Below, piece by piece: positions 41,501 through 54,447 of a DNA stretch of 64,000 bases. Origin of the DNA: Phyto melanocephala (lineage: Eukaryota > Arthropoda > Insecta > Diptera > Rhinophoridae); NCBI GenBank assembly GCA_941918925.1, contig OW799234.1, positions 110,893,128 to 110,957,127 of the forward strand, read 5' to 3'. The notes beneath the pieces were generated by a model, which did not search any database, was not told where the DNA came from, and was given only the letters and a program-made list of their open reading frames with translations. Position 1 is the stretch's first letter. Every line of letters starts with the position of its first letter. Position numbers and translations under genes: made by a program.

Positions 41501-43811
41501 CTTTGACATTTTTTATTTTCATATTTTATGTTTTTTAAGCATGTGCCGACTGACAGATAGATACTTTGGAATTCAATAGGTGAATTTTTTAATTTAATAA
41601 CTTAAGGAATGATATTAGGCCTTAAATGCACATCTGCTCTTGTGTAAGCCAAATACAGATTTCAGATTTTTTTTATAATATGAATACCAGTTTTTAATCA
41701 CTTTTAATGACATCGTAAAATAAGTCAGTTCTGAACTGACAAGTTATAGCAGTTATGTGGCTTTTGTGGCATCTATAAAAAATTTTGTTTATTAGTTGGT
41801 CAATGATAACAAATTAATTTTGCAAGTAGCATAATTGAGGAGCACATCTAAACATAAACAAATTTTTATAAAATACTCGTGAGTGTAGTCACTATAAACA
41901 CCTAAAAATAAAGAAGGGGATAACTACATCGCTATCTGCAATGTAACAGATAATTTTTAAATTACCAATAAGATTTTTAAGAAAACAAAAAGAGTACTTT
42001 CTTATCAGTTTTCAATGAATTTAAAGTGTTGTTTCTTACGTATAATTTTAAGTTCCTTTTAAAACCTGAAAAAATCCTTTAAAAGGCGCAATATTATAAC
42101 ACATTTTACACATATATAAATACTGATACCCTAAACTACTTTACACATACAATCATGCTAATACTAAGGGCTAAACCACCCTTAAAAGACATGGCAAAGA
42201 ATCAGATGTTAGTTTTCCCAACACTATCACAAATCTACAATAAAAATTAAAAAAAAAAAAGAGAAACGATCGCAACACCCAACTCAAACTCGACGACTCT
42301 GACACGAAAGCCAACCTAAGGGATGAAAAGTCACCACATTTTATCAATACAATGTAAAACTAATACACATGTAGAATAAAGGAAAAAAAAAGAGAAAACT
42401 TGTAACGGTATTAGTGTAAATATATGAGTACATATAAGCACCATTATGGGAATGATATTTTTACAAACACTATTACACTTAAATGAATAGGTGGGCATAT
42501 ACATTTGTATATGCAAGTACCCAGCAAACAACATATCTCTACAACTGTCAGACGTTTGTCAGAAACGTAAGAATTCTTTTCAAATTCTGTTAGACTTATG
42601 ACAAAAAAAAAACTGTCTTGGTTAATTCTAAGATTTTTATTTTCATATCGAATATAAATATCATAAAAATTAATTAACAAAAGGAAGAGGAAATACTGAT
42701 GTATTAAGCCACATTTGCATTGAATTGCTCACCAATTGTATGGTATTTAATATTTAAAAATAATTTCTGGCATATGGCCTTCGCGACTGCTCCTAACGAA
42801 CTCCATACCGTCGAATGTTGCTCTACTTTTTAGAATATATCCGGCCTTGGTTCCCCAATAGTGCTTCAAATGTTGGCTTCTAAGTGATTTTCAATTTCTT
42901 GAGATAATTCAGCTAGCAAAAGTTTGGTTCAACAATGCGCTGTTTGACATATTGTGCCATTTAATTGGAATCATTTCTCCTCCAAACAATACTCAATGAC
43001 GTGAGAATAAAATAATAACGAAACTGGGTTGCTAAGAAAGGCTCGATAAATTGAAGTTCTTTGACACAATCGCATTTACAGCAGAAAAGAATTCTTTTGT
43101 GTACACGGTACAAGTTCCATTTGAACGAATATTATATAAAAGAGTAAATGTGGTAATGAATCGAACACTAATATTTCGTATTATTAGCTTAGACGGACAT
43201 TCATGCGACCCGCCAATTTTGGAAAGTACTCTATATAATAAAATTGAATGTTTTGTGCTGGTGCCTGATGCAAATTATAACGAAAAAGGCTTACTTACTT
43301 AGATAGCGAGTTTTACACTTATCCTAATCAGAAGTTCTAATGGGTCTTTGTTTTAAAAACGAATAGAAAATACTTACATATATGTACGAAAATAATAAAA
43401 AATCTTACAGATATTTCGATCTAAAAATGTAAAAAAAAACTGTAAATTAGTCGGAATTGTCTTACTCTGCTAATGTGGGACTACTTTGCTGGCTGGGTAT
43501 GAGCGAGTAATGCAAGGCAATGAGAGACACAGTTGGAATAATAAGAATTTTCGTTTTCATTTAAGTGGTATTTTTAATAGTTTTGTCATCTGTGTGCGTG
43601 TGAGTGTCTGTCTGTATGGAAAACAAAATAACGTTTTTACTTTAATGCTGCTAACGTTTTCGTTTTTATATAAAATTGTTTATAACAACGTTGACTGCAG
43701 CCTTTTGCGACAGCAGCAGAATTCTACAATAATAAATACATTTTGATGTATGTATTGTTTGCTGTTGTTGTTGTTTTTTATGTATGACTGTATGATTAAA
43801 GGTTTCCGAAT
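41501..43811. other. Gene-free upstream region of asense
   Basis: No gene recognised. The block 42690-43310 is less AT-rich and looks coding-like on the minus strand near 42740-42960, but I could not assign it to a family; it may be a transposon relic. The last kilobase before the promoter would be expected to hold proximal regulatory DNA of asense, yet I found no cluster of proneural E-boxes. Confidence 0.45.
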
Positions 43812-43853
43812 TTTATTATACTCACATAACTCGTGTTGAAACAACTATCAGTC
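43812..43853 (+). promoter_or_regulatory. Predicted asense core promoter
   Basis: A TATA-like TTATTATA at 43813-43820 is followed about 30 bases later by TATCAGTCAGTC, which fits the insect initiator TCAGTY with A at 43850 as the start. This predicts a 5' UTR of about 340 bases. The inference rests on motif spacing only. Confidence 0.45.
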
Positions 43854-44191
43854 AGTCAGTTAGTTATTCAGTTCCTGAAGTCATTTCCGTTGGTAGGATG
43901 TTTGTTGCAAGAGACGCCCCATGACATTTCTTTACCAGACATCGGGCACGCGACACATATTGCAGCTTACATTGCGACATCTGCTGCTTTCCATACAAAA
44001 TGACATCATTTTCCAATTAAAATTCGTGTAAATGAAAATTTGTGTAATATTACATCGGCTGCAGCAATTTAGTTGACATTTAGAGCTCCAACAAACAACA
44101 ACGCAAGCGGAAATAGGAATACGAAAACTGTGGAGAGAAATACAAGTTTAAATAAAAATTAAAGCTTTTCTTAAAAAGCTTTAACCGTTAA

Positions 44192-46201
44192 ATGGCAACT
44201 CTTAGTGTGTTAAATTACAGCAGTATTTCGCCGGGCCTAAATATGAAAGTGAATAATCAAAACCTGGGCTCCAATGGAGCTGGAAATAACAACATGAGTA
44301 AAACTTTTAACAAAATTACGGTCCAAAATGTATTAAGTGAAAATAATAGTAATTCCCTAAATATAACCAATTCAAATCCTAATGCTATAGTCAGAAAAAT
44401 AAAGGATTTTGGCATGATAGGATCAGTGAATAATGCAGCTGGAGCAGTTAGTTTAAATATGAATCCACTAAAAAGACCACCAGTGGAAAATAAACAATAT
44501 CAAAAGCTTAAGGAGAATAAAAACACCCCCTCGTCTGGTAAAAAGCCTAAACTGACTAAAGAAGAAAGGGCAGTCATACGTTTAGCAAAAAAAGCAGCCA
44601 AGGAGAACTCTAGTGCAGTTAAAGTGAGTGCTAAAAACAAACCATTGGCTTTGTTGCAAGCAATAAAAACTCCTGGCACACCAGGACGTAAAGGTTTACC
44701 TTTACCTCAAGCAGTAGCTAGACGCAACGCTCGAGAACGCAATCGCGTAAAACAGGTTAATAATGGCTTTGCCGCCTTAAGAGAGCGTATACCTGAAGAA
44801 GTTGCAGAGGTGTTTGAAAATCAAAGCAATAATAGAGGCTCGGCTAAAAAGCTTAGCAAAGTGGAAACTTTAAGAATGGCTGTCGAATATATACGCTCCT
44901 TAGAGCGTTTATTGGGATTTGATTTTCCAGTACGTGCCGGCCAACACAATGTCTCCAGTGGTGAGGATAGTTTTAGCTTAATAAAAGATGAGTTCGATAC
45001 CTATTCGCCTAGTATGGAGGAACACTTCGATGACTCCCTTAGTCACTATGATAACGAAGAGTATTTCTCTGTTAATACTAGTCGCCAATTGCAGACTCAA
45101 TCACCTCTTTCAGCAGCTTCGCAATTTTCACAGCATATGGATATGTTACCAAATATTACTACACTAAATGGTCTTCAGTATATAAGAATTCCAGGGACAA
45201 ATACCTATCAACTCTTGACCCCGGATATATTTGTAGGTTCAGCCTCATCGCCGCCATCCTCTACTGTCGATGAAGAACATTTTAATACAATAATTGACAC
45301 TAATTGTGTAAGTCCTTCATCGTCGTCATCATCGCCAGCCATAATACCACACCAGCAGCAGCAACAAAAACAACAAACAGTTACAGTTGATCAACAATCG
45401 CCTTCACCACCATCAATTAATGCAACTGAGGTAATAAGAAGGGCACAAGATACTGCACCTGTCTTAACGGCAGTAACTAATGGAGAAAATTTAAACGAAG
45501 GGTCTACCATCTTATCATCACTATCATCTACTTCTTCTACATCATCATCGACTTCATTATTATTATCGCCCGTGCCACAAAACCAACAACAGCATATATT
45601 ACCAATTTCATTATCATCATCATCATCCCCCAGTACGAGTCCAGTATTACATCAGCAGCAACAACTACAACAACAAATGTTAACATTATCACCTGCCGCA
45701 ACTAACGATCAACAACAGCTACACCAGAACATAAGACAAACGTGTGCCGCTAATCAACAACTACAACAACACCAGCAAGAATTTCTACTGCCAAACTCAA
45801 CTGACCAACAAATAGGGACGTTGCACATGATTAAACAGGAATATGAAGAACCCTCAACTAACATTTATCAACAAACTTCACCTACTCAAGCGCAACAGCA
45901 ACAACAACATTTACAACTCTATCACTCTAATATATCCCCACCTCTGGAACGTCAAACCCCCACTACTTCAACATCAGCCTCATCAAACACCTCCTCCCAC
46001 ATGCTGCAAACATTTTTCTCACATGAACACAGTTCTTCATCATTTTACGAAGGAGCCGTTATTTTGAAAAAAGAATTCGACAATGTTCTCTTAGATGTCT
46101 CTCACGGTACAAATGTTTTGTCCGATGAAAGTATGATTGAGGCAATTGATTGGTGGGATGCTCACACACCCAAATCCGATGGTGGTTCTCTAATGATGTA
46201 A
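44192..46201 (+). CDS. ase: Asense, proneural bHLH transcription factor of the achaete-scute family
   Basis: Single-exon frame of 669 codons. The start is fixed by an in-frame TAA directly upstream (44189-44191), and the context AAATGG is good. The bHLH domain is at 177-246: basic region [17 protein letters not shown], helix 1, a long loop with [16 protein letters not shown], and helix 2 ending [13 protein letters not shown] 176-residue N-terminal extension rich in Lys and Asn precedes it, which distinguishes Asense from Achaete, Scute and L'sc. The C-terminal half is low-complexity (poly-Ser near 373-380, 445-460 and 475-490; many Gln runs). The protein ends with an acidic stretch and [14 protein letters not shown], resembling the family's C-terminal motif. 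It is longer than Drosophila Asense (about 486 residues), mainly through these runs. It should bind E-boxes with Daughterless in neural precursors. Confidence 0.93.
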   Translation: MATLSVLNYSSISPGLNMKVNNQNLGSNGAGNNNMSKTFNKITVQNVLSENNSNSLNITNSNPNAIVRKIKDFGMIGSVNNAAGAVSLNMNPLKRPPVENKQYQKLKENKNTPSSGKKPKLTKEERAVIRLAKKAAKENSSAVKVSAKNKPLALLQAIKTPGTPGRKGLPLPQAVARRNARERNRVKQVNNGFAALRERIPEEVAEVFENQSNNRGSAKKLSKVETLRMAVEYIRSLERLLGFDFPVRAGQHNVSSGEDSFSLIKDEFDTYSPSMEEHFDDSLSHYDNEEYFSVNTSRQLQTQSPLSAASQFSQHMDMLPNITTLNGLQYIRIPGTNTYQLLTPDIFVGSASSPPSSTVDEEHFNTIIDTNCVSPSSSSSSPAIIPHQQQQQKQQTVTVDQQSPSPPSINATEVIRRAQDTAPVLTAVTNGENLNEGSTILSSLSSTSSTSSSTSLLLSPVPQNQQQHILPISLSSSSSPSTSPVLHQQQQLQQQMLTLSPAATNDQQQLHQNIRQTCAANQQLQQHQQEFLLPNSTDQQIGTLHMIKQEYEEPSTNIYQQTSPTQAQQQQQHLQLYHSNISPPLERQTPTTSTSASSNTSSHMLQTFFSHEHSSSSFYEGAVILKKEFDNVLLDVSHGTNVLSDESMIEAIDWWDAHTPKSDGGSLMM

Positions 46202-46807
46202 ATCAAAGTGCATTTTAGACAAACTTTCAAAGTTTTTATTAAAAATAATTATTACTTAACCCTATATTTATAAGCACTTTTTAAAATAATCTTGTTGAGA
46301 AATTTAAATTTTGTTGTAAAGTACTTCAAACCAAAAGGTGAATGAATATACGTTTAATTTTGTGGTATAGTTTTTAAGTGTTCATATTTTCTCCTAATGT
46401 ATATATAAACAAATTTTACTAAATATTAATATTTTTGATATAAAAAAAAAACAAGTAGAAAAAAAGAAATACAATTAAAAAAAATTAGAGCTCTGGTTGG
46501 GTTTTTTTTAAGAAAAAATTTTTGAAATTGAAAATTTGTATGAAAGATTACGCAATTTTTAATTTTTTCCCAAATGTGTTTATAGTATTTACTTTTAAGT
46601 ATTACATTAAGATACTTATTATTTATAATTTTTATTTAAATCCAAAGCAAAACAAACCAAATTTTAATTTATTATTAAAAGTTATTTTTTAATACAGTTT
46701 TTGTATTTTGTATGAATCTATTTAAAAGACTATGTTTAAACAATTTAAAATAGTTTTAGTACTTTTATATCCTGGTAAAAACGATACAAAAAAGAATTGA
46801 TTTATGT

Positions 46808-46817
46808 AATAAATAAA
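46808..46817 (+). terminator. Probable asense polyadenylation signals
   Basis: Two overlapping AATAAA hexamers (46808 and 46812) are followed by another near 46851. They lie about 610 bp after the stop codon. Cleavage site not determined. Confidence 0.45.
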
Positions 46818-46869
46818 AAAATATTGTTTTTCTTAAGAAAATTTTTATTAAATAAAAATTACACAATAT

Positions 46870-48870
46870 AAAAAAAAAACGTTTTAAACAGAAATTTTTG
46901 ACTTTTTATTAATTCACAAATAGTCGTTGAAAAGGAAAAAATTGGGGTGAAAAAGGATTATTTTTACTCAATAATTGGTATTGAAAGAACTTAGTATGAT
47001 CGTTAGCGTAACACATCTTCTTCATTTATAATTAAGTATTTTAGGTATGAATTTTGTTTTTGTTTTTGAAAAAAAAAAATAAATGGCGTTCATTAGTAAA
47101 GCAGCACTTAAGAACGGTTGCGCCGAATTCATTGATTTTTTTAAAATGTGTGTCATAATCCAACTTTGGTTTTTACTAATAAAAAATTCGACTACGTTCA
47201 CTTTTACGCCAATATTTTTCTTAATTCGGAGAACGGCTGGACCGCCTTGTTTTTTTTTTTTAATTTATGATGCTCGATAATGGTTTTTATGGAAATTTTT
47301 TCTTCAATAATAATAATATAATAAACAAAATATATTAATAAAATTTTATATAATAATAACTTGCATAGTTGAGATTAAAATAAAACGGGCGTGGCTCCTT
47401 CATTATAAAGAAATTAAATTTTTTGAAATATTTACAAAACTTTTACATCTACAACCTTAAGACTTTGTGTGTTTTACTTTGATTATATTCGTCTTGTTTT
47501 AACCAAAAATCGATACGATCGAAGCTGGGAAAGTGACACCCTCCATTGAAAAAACTTATTGTATAATTTATTTCAGGAACAAAATGTTAGAGTTTTTAAT
47601 CTTGGTACTAGATATTTTTTTAAAATATTTATAAATTTTTTACAATATTTAGATAGCACCAAACTAGTGAGAGTGCTACCTACCATACAAAAAAATTTGT
47701 ATTAAAAGCAATATCTGCATAACTAATTATACTTTTCACAGGGCTTTAATTCAGTGTAAATAACTGGCTACGATATTAGTTATTACTTTTTCGGGCACAA
47801 AGTTAATAGTATGAAAACAAAGACGTGGTGATATACCAAAAAATGCATTTGGTGTATTTTCTGGAAAAGTATAATCTATATTTGGTTTAAACTTAGCACG
47901 AGCTACTTTTGGTAATAATTTCCTAATTGAAACTAAAAATTGTAGGGATCGGAGCAGGAAGTGATAGCCTCATACGGAATAAATACTATTTATAACGATT
48001 ATTGCATCTATTACAAAAGGTGGCACATGATATTGAAACCAAACTCCTAATGAATATAATGTAAGCATTTGTGGGGGCCAGCAGAGCGGTTCGGGGTCTG
48101 CTGGTTTAAAATCAAATACACTCTTCCATTCACTGATCTTTTTATTTTGTAAAAGACTTCTCCTTGTTTTATATTGTTTTTTTTAAGTGTATATAAGCTG
48201 AATATATTTCGTAAAAAGGTTACAAAGTAGCTTTTGTATTTTTAAACATTTTTAAATTTAACAACGCTAATTTATCTAATAAAAAAAACTTAGCAAGAAA
48301 TGTGCCTCGTTACGGAAAGAGATTCGCCCGCAAAAAAATCGAATATTTATTCAGATGGTTAGAACCCCTTAAGTAGGGACTTTAACAAGTTGGATCTTTT
48401 AGACAAAAATCCTGATGAAAAATGCATAAAGCTGTTCCATGCAAGAGGCCGATTTGCAGATTTGATTGGCCAGATTCTTCAGCATTTCATTTTCATTTTT
48501 CATTGAATGCTAATTTTTTTTATAAAACTTAATAATAACGAGACGTTCTTGTTTAATAATGGGGTAGAATTAATTAAAAATGAAGTAAAAATGGTTAATG
48601 GAAATCGCTGCAGGGAGATGACCCAAAGCTTTTTGTCACTGAAAATTGATAATGATTTTAATGGGATGGAGTCTTTTGCCACACTGTCAGAAAAACAGTG
48701 GACCTTTTGAAAGTTTGCATCATTTCTCAATGATGAATGATGAATGGGTTCTCTTGAAATCGAAAGTGTACAGCAATATTTCAACAACTGTTTAAGAGCC
48801 TATCGAGCAGATATCAACCTTCGACAACAGTTTACTAAGAAATGTGATTTAGAATGTTTGTAAACGATTG
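46870..48870. other. AT-rich region, no gene assigned
   Basis: No gene recognised. A GGGCGTGGC word at about 47388, also found near 52050, recalls the tandem units of the Helitrons here. Around 48500-48850 a coding-like plus-strand segment (FNNGVELIKNEVKMVNG and following) breaks by stops and could be an unidentified transposon relic. Confidence 0.4.
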
Positions 48871-48949
48871 GAAGCCTGCGGTGGAAAACCCGGGTTTTTC
48901 CTCTTTCAGCTGGCGGTTTTTTCTAAATGTTGATTTTTCGAATATCGAA

Positions 48950-49032
48950 TACACCGGTTTTTTTATCCGAAAAAGCCTGTTTTTTATCCGAAAAAGACGG
49001 TTTTTTATCCGGAAAAGCCGGTTTTTTATTTT
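48950..49032 (+). repeat. ~21-bp tandem repeat, TTTTTTATCCGAAAAAG
   Basis: Three to four consecutive units of CGGTTTTTTATCCGAAAAAGC with small changes. Each unit is partly self-complementary (TTTTT...AAAAA). Confidence 0.75.
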
Positions 49033-49795
49033 TTAAGTTTATTTTCATATATCTTTGTAACCAGTCGTACCATAGTATATATTTAGTACGCGTAAAGTTT
49101 CATAAAATCAGCAAAATAAAAACTATTAATTATTCTTCCATAATATTGTAAGAAATTTATTTCTTGTTTAAAAACAAATGTAAAATAAGAAAACTAATTG
49201 ATCTTTAATATTATTTTTTTATAGGATATAAACCTAACGTTAAAAGTAAAAGGTAATTGAAGCATAAATTTAGCTGATCGATCACTTTTAGGTAAAAAGT
49301 GTAGTTAAAATAAAGAAAACCAATGATCTTTCCTTCCAGATCCTAATTTTAATTAATGGCATTGAGTGGCAGTCACCTTAAATTTCAATTAAACCATCGG
49401 ACACACTAGTTTATGCCTATATTTGTATGTCTGCCAGGGGTACAAGAAAGAATTTTTAAAATGAAATTTTAAATTTAGTTTAAAAGATCTATTTAACATT
49501 TAAAAAATTAACAGAAGAAGATACAAAAATTTATAACAGCCTTATAAAATGCCTTATTTATTTATGTGTTAATTAATTGTATATATTTATTTTATTTGTA
49601 AAGAGTACATTTTGTCCTTAAATTCAAATAATTAAAATCAAATTAGTCAACTGCATTCATGTCAGTTATTGCGTAATTGTGCAGCCAAATGTATTTAAAT
49701 TGCAAAAATTTCATATTTATATCTAAATTTAATTATAATCTTTATTTACAATTTTTTTTTAATTTTTTCTTTAAATATTATATTTTATATATTCG

Positions 49796-49882
49796 AACCG
49801 GTTAACCATTTTTTTCTTAATTTTCAAAATAGCAACCGGTTTTTTTTTAAATTTTAAATTTCAAACTATTTGAAAACCGGTT
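49796..49882 (+). promoter_or_regulatory. Three AACCGGTT motifs in 87 bp
   Basis: Exact AACCGGTT palindromes at 49796-49803, 49834-49841 and 49875-49882. This is the known optimal site of Grainyhead factors, which act in epidermis and neuroblasts. Binding and any link to asense, 3.6 kb away, are inference. Similar CCGG-rich sequence at 2005-2100 suggests part of it may be repeat-derived. Confidence 0.35.
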
Positions 49883-49899
49883 TCTTAAAAAGTCGAATA

Positions 49900-50340
49900 A
49901 TCGATTACCCTACTGCAGAGCCAAGACGAGGGTCACTCGACCGACATAATTTGTGACTTTTAAACCGGAACCTAATTGTAATAAGCAGAAATAAAATTAC
50001 TTTTCATATAAAAAAAAAAAAAATCTTATTTTTTTTATCAAATTTTGACACCCTTCAGTGGGCGCAGGGCAACTAAAGTTCTTCTTGGCAGAACATAATA
50101 CTAGTGATTGCTTCTTTTTGTTCTCTATAATTAATTTTTTTTATAATTTCATATGAATCCGTACACTTTAATTTTGTACTGCTTTTTTCTGTTTGGCATT
50201 TCTGATGCAAGGAAAATTTTCTTAACTGGCTTTTATAGAATTTGAAAGCAATCACATTAAATTTCTATAATCTTAAGTGGAATTTAAAAAAACCTTTATT
50301 AAAATTTTGTTCAAAAATTTATTACATGTAACATTTACAA
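49900..50340. other. AT-rich spacer, no gene seen
   Basis: No coding frame or repeat structure recognised. Confidence 0.5.
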
Positions 50341-50756
50341 TGGGCCAATTCAAAGTGGTTGCATATCAGTCGTATTTGTACTATTTCATATTATTTTATG
50401 CATGCTTAAAATTTTTGTTAGTAATTTCCATACAAAAAAAATAATATGACTTTACACATTTGTTTCCTATGTATAAGAAATTGTTTATGTTATACTTTTA
50501 ACCATACTGTCTCTCAGAGAGAATTTCTTCGTTTCTCACCCCTCAGAGAGAATTTCTTCGCTTCTCACCTCTCAGAGAGAATATTTTCTATTTTCTTCTT
50601 TCCTGTATACATACAATTTTTAACAGCGTCATCTCTTTGTCTTCTTTCTTGTATTAAATACATAATTTGTTAACAAAAGGTGTTCAAAGTCACTAGTCAT
50701 ATTAATATGAATTATATGACATAGTACAATATGAGAGTCTACTTTGAATTGGCCCA
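50341..50756. mobile_element. MITE with TGGGCCAATTCAAAGT termini
   Basis: TGGGCCAATTCAAAGT at 50341-50356 is repeated in inverted orientation at 50741-50756. The 416-bp unit has no coding capacity. A target duplication is not clear. It contains the tandem repeat at 50508-50583. Confidence 0.68.
50508..50583 (+). repeat. ~29-bp tandem repeat with CTCTCAGAGAG palindrome
   Basis: Two full units and a partial third of CTCAGAGAGAATTTCTTCG plus TTTCTCACCC. The CTCTCAGAGAG core is palindromic. Lies inside the MITE 50341-50756. Confidence 0.75.
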
Positions 50757-50759
50757 ATG

Positions 50760-52407
50760 TTTCTAGCGACTCCTGCAGACAGAGTGGTTCTCAAAACTTT
50801 AAAACTCATTTGAGTACTTTCTTAGCAACTGCTTCATGTTAAAACTAGAATTGCTATATATGAATGTATAACTTGTCAAATTAAAAAAAAAACTTGTAAA
50901 AAGTAACACCCCTTCAACTTTAACTTATAAGATTTTAATAAATTATAAAAGGAATAAACAACCGTGATTTCTTTAGAAATTCGCCTGTTTCCTTATAAAC
51001 CAAACAAAAAGGAATTACACATACATTCTTAAATACACACACTTACAAACAAGTTTTGTATTTAACAATACAAGACGACAAGTTCTTTTCAAGTAGAAAC
51101 TTATTTACCTGTATTTGCGTCTATTGTCAATAGAACTTCTTTTGATAATAAAAAAAAACAACAACAATAAAATAAACACAAATACAGCTTTTTAAACAAT
51201 ACTTTAAAAGTATTTATTCAATTAAATGAAACCCCTGGTTTTGTTACGTTTCTTTTTTTTATTAAAATACATACAATAAATTTTATATGGAAAAATTACG
51301 CAAAATAGTGTATACACACACCCCTTTTTTCTTAGGGGAACTCAAAACAAAGAAAGAAATAAAACTTTGACAAAATTCAACATGTCAAAAAAGGACGTTA
51401 CCAAGTCATTGTGTCAAGAAAGTCTCTCTCGAAAGAAAAAAAAAATAAAATAAACAACAGAAACAGAAAGTATAAAGCAGTAGACAAGAACTTTTTCGAT
51501 AACAATGGATAAGGATATTAATGTATACTCTAAGTAATATGCATGCATGCATACATATTTGGAGGTTTTTGTACATAAAAGTATTTTGTACAAAATGCAC
51601 GATCATTCAAAGATCGTATATAAGTCCCACCAAACATTCGTACCACACTTATAAATAACGTAGTAGTATTTATTATAAAAACTTACAATGTAGAGCAGAA
51701 TCAAAAATTGTTTTTTGTTTTTTTTTGTGATAAATTATTAAAACCATTTACTATCTATACATTTGTTTTAATCCTTTCACATTTCCTATTTCGTAATATT
51801 TTAAGTCTGCCTAAAGAAGAGAAGAAACAAGTAACAACACTTAATTCGACTGTAGCTATTTTTATGTAGTACTTTTAGACCACAAAATTTATTATTTTAT
51901 TTGCAACTCCAATTACTAAAATACAAATATGTATTGCTTTCTTTGTTTTAAGTCGAATTTTCTATTAATTTATTTTCTTATATTTAGTCTATAAATAAAC
52001 CATAAAGAATAATATTATCCACTTCTTTTACCAAATTATTTGAAAAGTGGGCGTTAAAGTAGGCGTGGCAATTAGTCCCTCCATAGTAAAAAATATTTTT
52101 TTTAAGACGTTTAATTAATTAAATAATAAAACTATTTATAAATTTAAATATTACTTTTAGTTTGTTGAATAAATTTTATTGATTGGTTTAAATTTTTTTT
52201 GAAAAAAAACTAGAACTGTGAGATCACATTGAAAAACAAATATACAAAAAAAAATAAAATTTTAATTCAAAATAAATTTTTGAGGAGAAAATTTAAAAAA
52301 CTAGAATTCATTGGAATGGCAGAAAAAAATTAAATATATGAAAAACTAATTGACTATTCTTAAAAATAATTATATAATAAGTACCTTATTATATACATAT
52401 ATTTACA
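50760..52407. other. AT-rich intergenic DNA, no gene seen
   Basis: No gene recognised. Poly-A and poly-T tracts and an AGTGGGCG...GGCGTGGC word near 52040-52060 are noted. Confidence 0.5.
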
Positions 52408-52409
52408 TA

Positions 52410-53294
52410 TGGACATTTTCATAAATATGTCAACCACGATTGTAAAAATAAAAACTCTTGAAAGTTTTTCAATATAAGTTTATTGATAAAAAAAAAACAC
52501 TTAAGTTTTACTATGCGCAGGTATTTAGATCTTTTTAAATTATTTTAAGAGCAATAATAAGAGTTTAGTCTTATTATCTCTTTGACTTATTTTAAAGAAT
52601 TGCAATCAACTATTTTTTTTAGCGACTAAATTGAAAAAATTAATTGTAATTGTAAATATTCCTAAAAAATTAGGTAACAACAACAATTAACAAGATCCAC
52701 AACAAAAAAGAAAATATAGAGTTCAATTAGCCGTATTTTTTTTGATTTTCCTTGGATGTTATTTTGATGTCACGTACGTAGTGCAAAAATATTATTTGTC
52801 TCCGTCATTCGTATTTGAACAATCGCAAGAGCACCTAATTTAGAATTTAACTTTTTTTCTTAACATAATATAAATTCTATTACCTAAGAATACTATTAGA
52901 GAAATATCTATCACCTACGATATGTCACGAACGACATTAAATTTAATTTATTATAAAATCATTTAAAGTTTTTTTAAATTAAGTATGATGGATTTTAAAT
53001 GAAAAATATTTGGTTTAGTTTAAGAAATTTAAAAATTAAAAAATACCTCCCAAGATTCGCCGATTTTTTCATATTTCCAGATATACTTTTAAATCGCTTC
53101 TGTTTTGTGTCACGTACGATATATTCTTATTTTTCTGGATATTTTAAACAACAATGATTAAATTTTTTTTAATTAAAGTACCCTTTAAATGGAACATAAA
53201 GATCTAAATTTGTCTCAGTTACTCTTACTTATTGCAAAAATTACTCCACTTTATAGAAGTACAATTGTCACGTACGATGACATGGAAATGCCCA
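52410..53294. mobile_element. Non-autonomous DNA transposon, CACGTACGA family, copy 2
   Basis: Co-linear with 9452-10313 over its whole length. It has TGGACATTTTCAT and ATGGAAATGCCCA ends and the same GTCACGTACG words near 52768, 53108 and 53266. TA flanks the left end (52408-52409); the right flank is TG, probably a mutated duplication. Small indels explain the 885-bp length. Confidence 0.75.
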
Positions 53295-54445
53295 TGTATA
53301 CATTTATGTTAGTATATTTTAAAGAAGGGCAGGACGACTTTAACAATCTGTTAAAACTATATTCAGCCGCTGATGCCAAATTTAAATGGTTACACGAATT
53401 AGTAGCATGTTAAAAAATATAAAAACTTTATTAAAAAGGATAATATTTCATATCCATAATGGCCAACACGGTGGCCCTGCCTAACGTTTGAAAGACTCTT
53501 GGTTCACCGGGATGCAATGCATTAACATATTGTATATGTTTTTATGTTTTTGAAAACTTCCTTTTTGAAGTTAACGGTGATAACAAGTTATTTTTAACCG
53601 AAGTGGATATTAAGAACATGGACATAAAAGTTTAAAAAGTGTTATGGTATAATTAAATCCTTCGAAGTTTTACAGAAGTTTGTATTGTCAAAATCTGTTA
53701 TATTCTAATACCTCCCACGATTTTCGATATATGTACTCCTCAAAGTATCTCACACTAAGTGGTAAGTAGTTTGTCTAACTCGCTCTTCTTGTAGGATGTC
53801 TTTGTGTCAAGGTCAAGCTATTCAATATCAGATGTACGGATAAGAAGGGCCTCTAAGTTTTAAATAAAGCAAACGGATAAAATGGATAATTCAAAAAATA
53901 TTATAAAAGAATTTATGTTTCTTTGAATGATTGTTAAAAATAAAAAATACCCACTGCTCTGTGTTCCAAGGGAAATTCGACTTGCTCGAAATTGCTATTG
54001 CAGTGACAAATTCGAACAATTGGGTTTTACTCGGAATATGGAAAAGCCACAAATAAATCATATTAATGAAATTTATTTAAAGTTATTTTAATTACTTATA
54101 CCTATTGATGCAATAAATATTTTTATAAAATTAAAAAAAAAATTTAAGTATAGACGTAACTAATAGTAATTAAAATAGTTTTAAAAATTTATATAAATAT
54201 TAATTAATTTTTTTAGTCGATATTTGTTTTAAACTTTTATAATTAATTTTTATTTAATCATAAGGATCATTTTTTATTTATATTATTTAAGAAAAATTGT
54301 TATATGGGCGGTGGGCGTCAAAAGAAGGCGGGTCAACTTAATTTTCCGTTATGCTAAAAATATTAAGCAAACCCCTTTATAAGCCGAAGTTCAAGATCGT
54401 ACATCTAATTTTGTCGGTTTTATTACGTTAAAAATTTTAAATAGA
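53295..54445. other. Gene-free, with a short unassigned coding-like stretch
   Basis: Just right of the MITE, 53301-53413 reads YFKEGQDDFNNLLKLYSAAD and ends with LHELVAC and a stop. It looks more protein-like than its surroundings but matches no family I recognise. A GC-richer block at 53455-53525 follows. The rest is AT-rich. Confidence 0.4.
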
Positions 54446-54447
54446 CT

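Noticed and set aside
45843..46067. 74-codon frame overlapping asense
   Set aside because: An alternate frame of the Gln/Ser-rich part of asense with no independent support.
48950..49032. Regular short repeats considered as a CRISPR array
   Set aside because: Units are contiguous, with no unique spacers, and the genome is eukaryotic.
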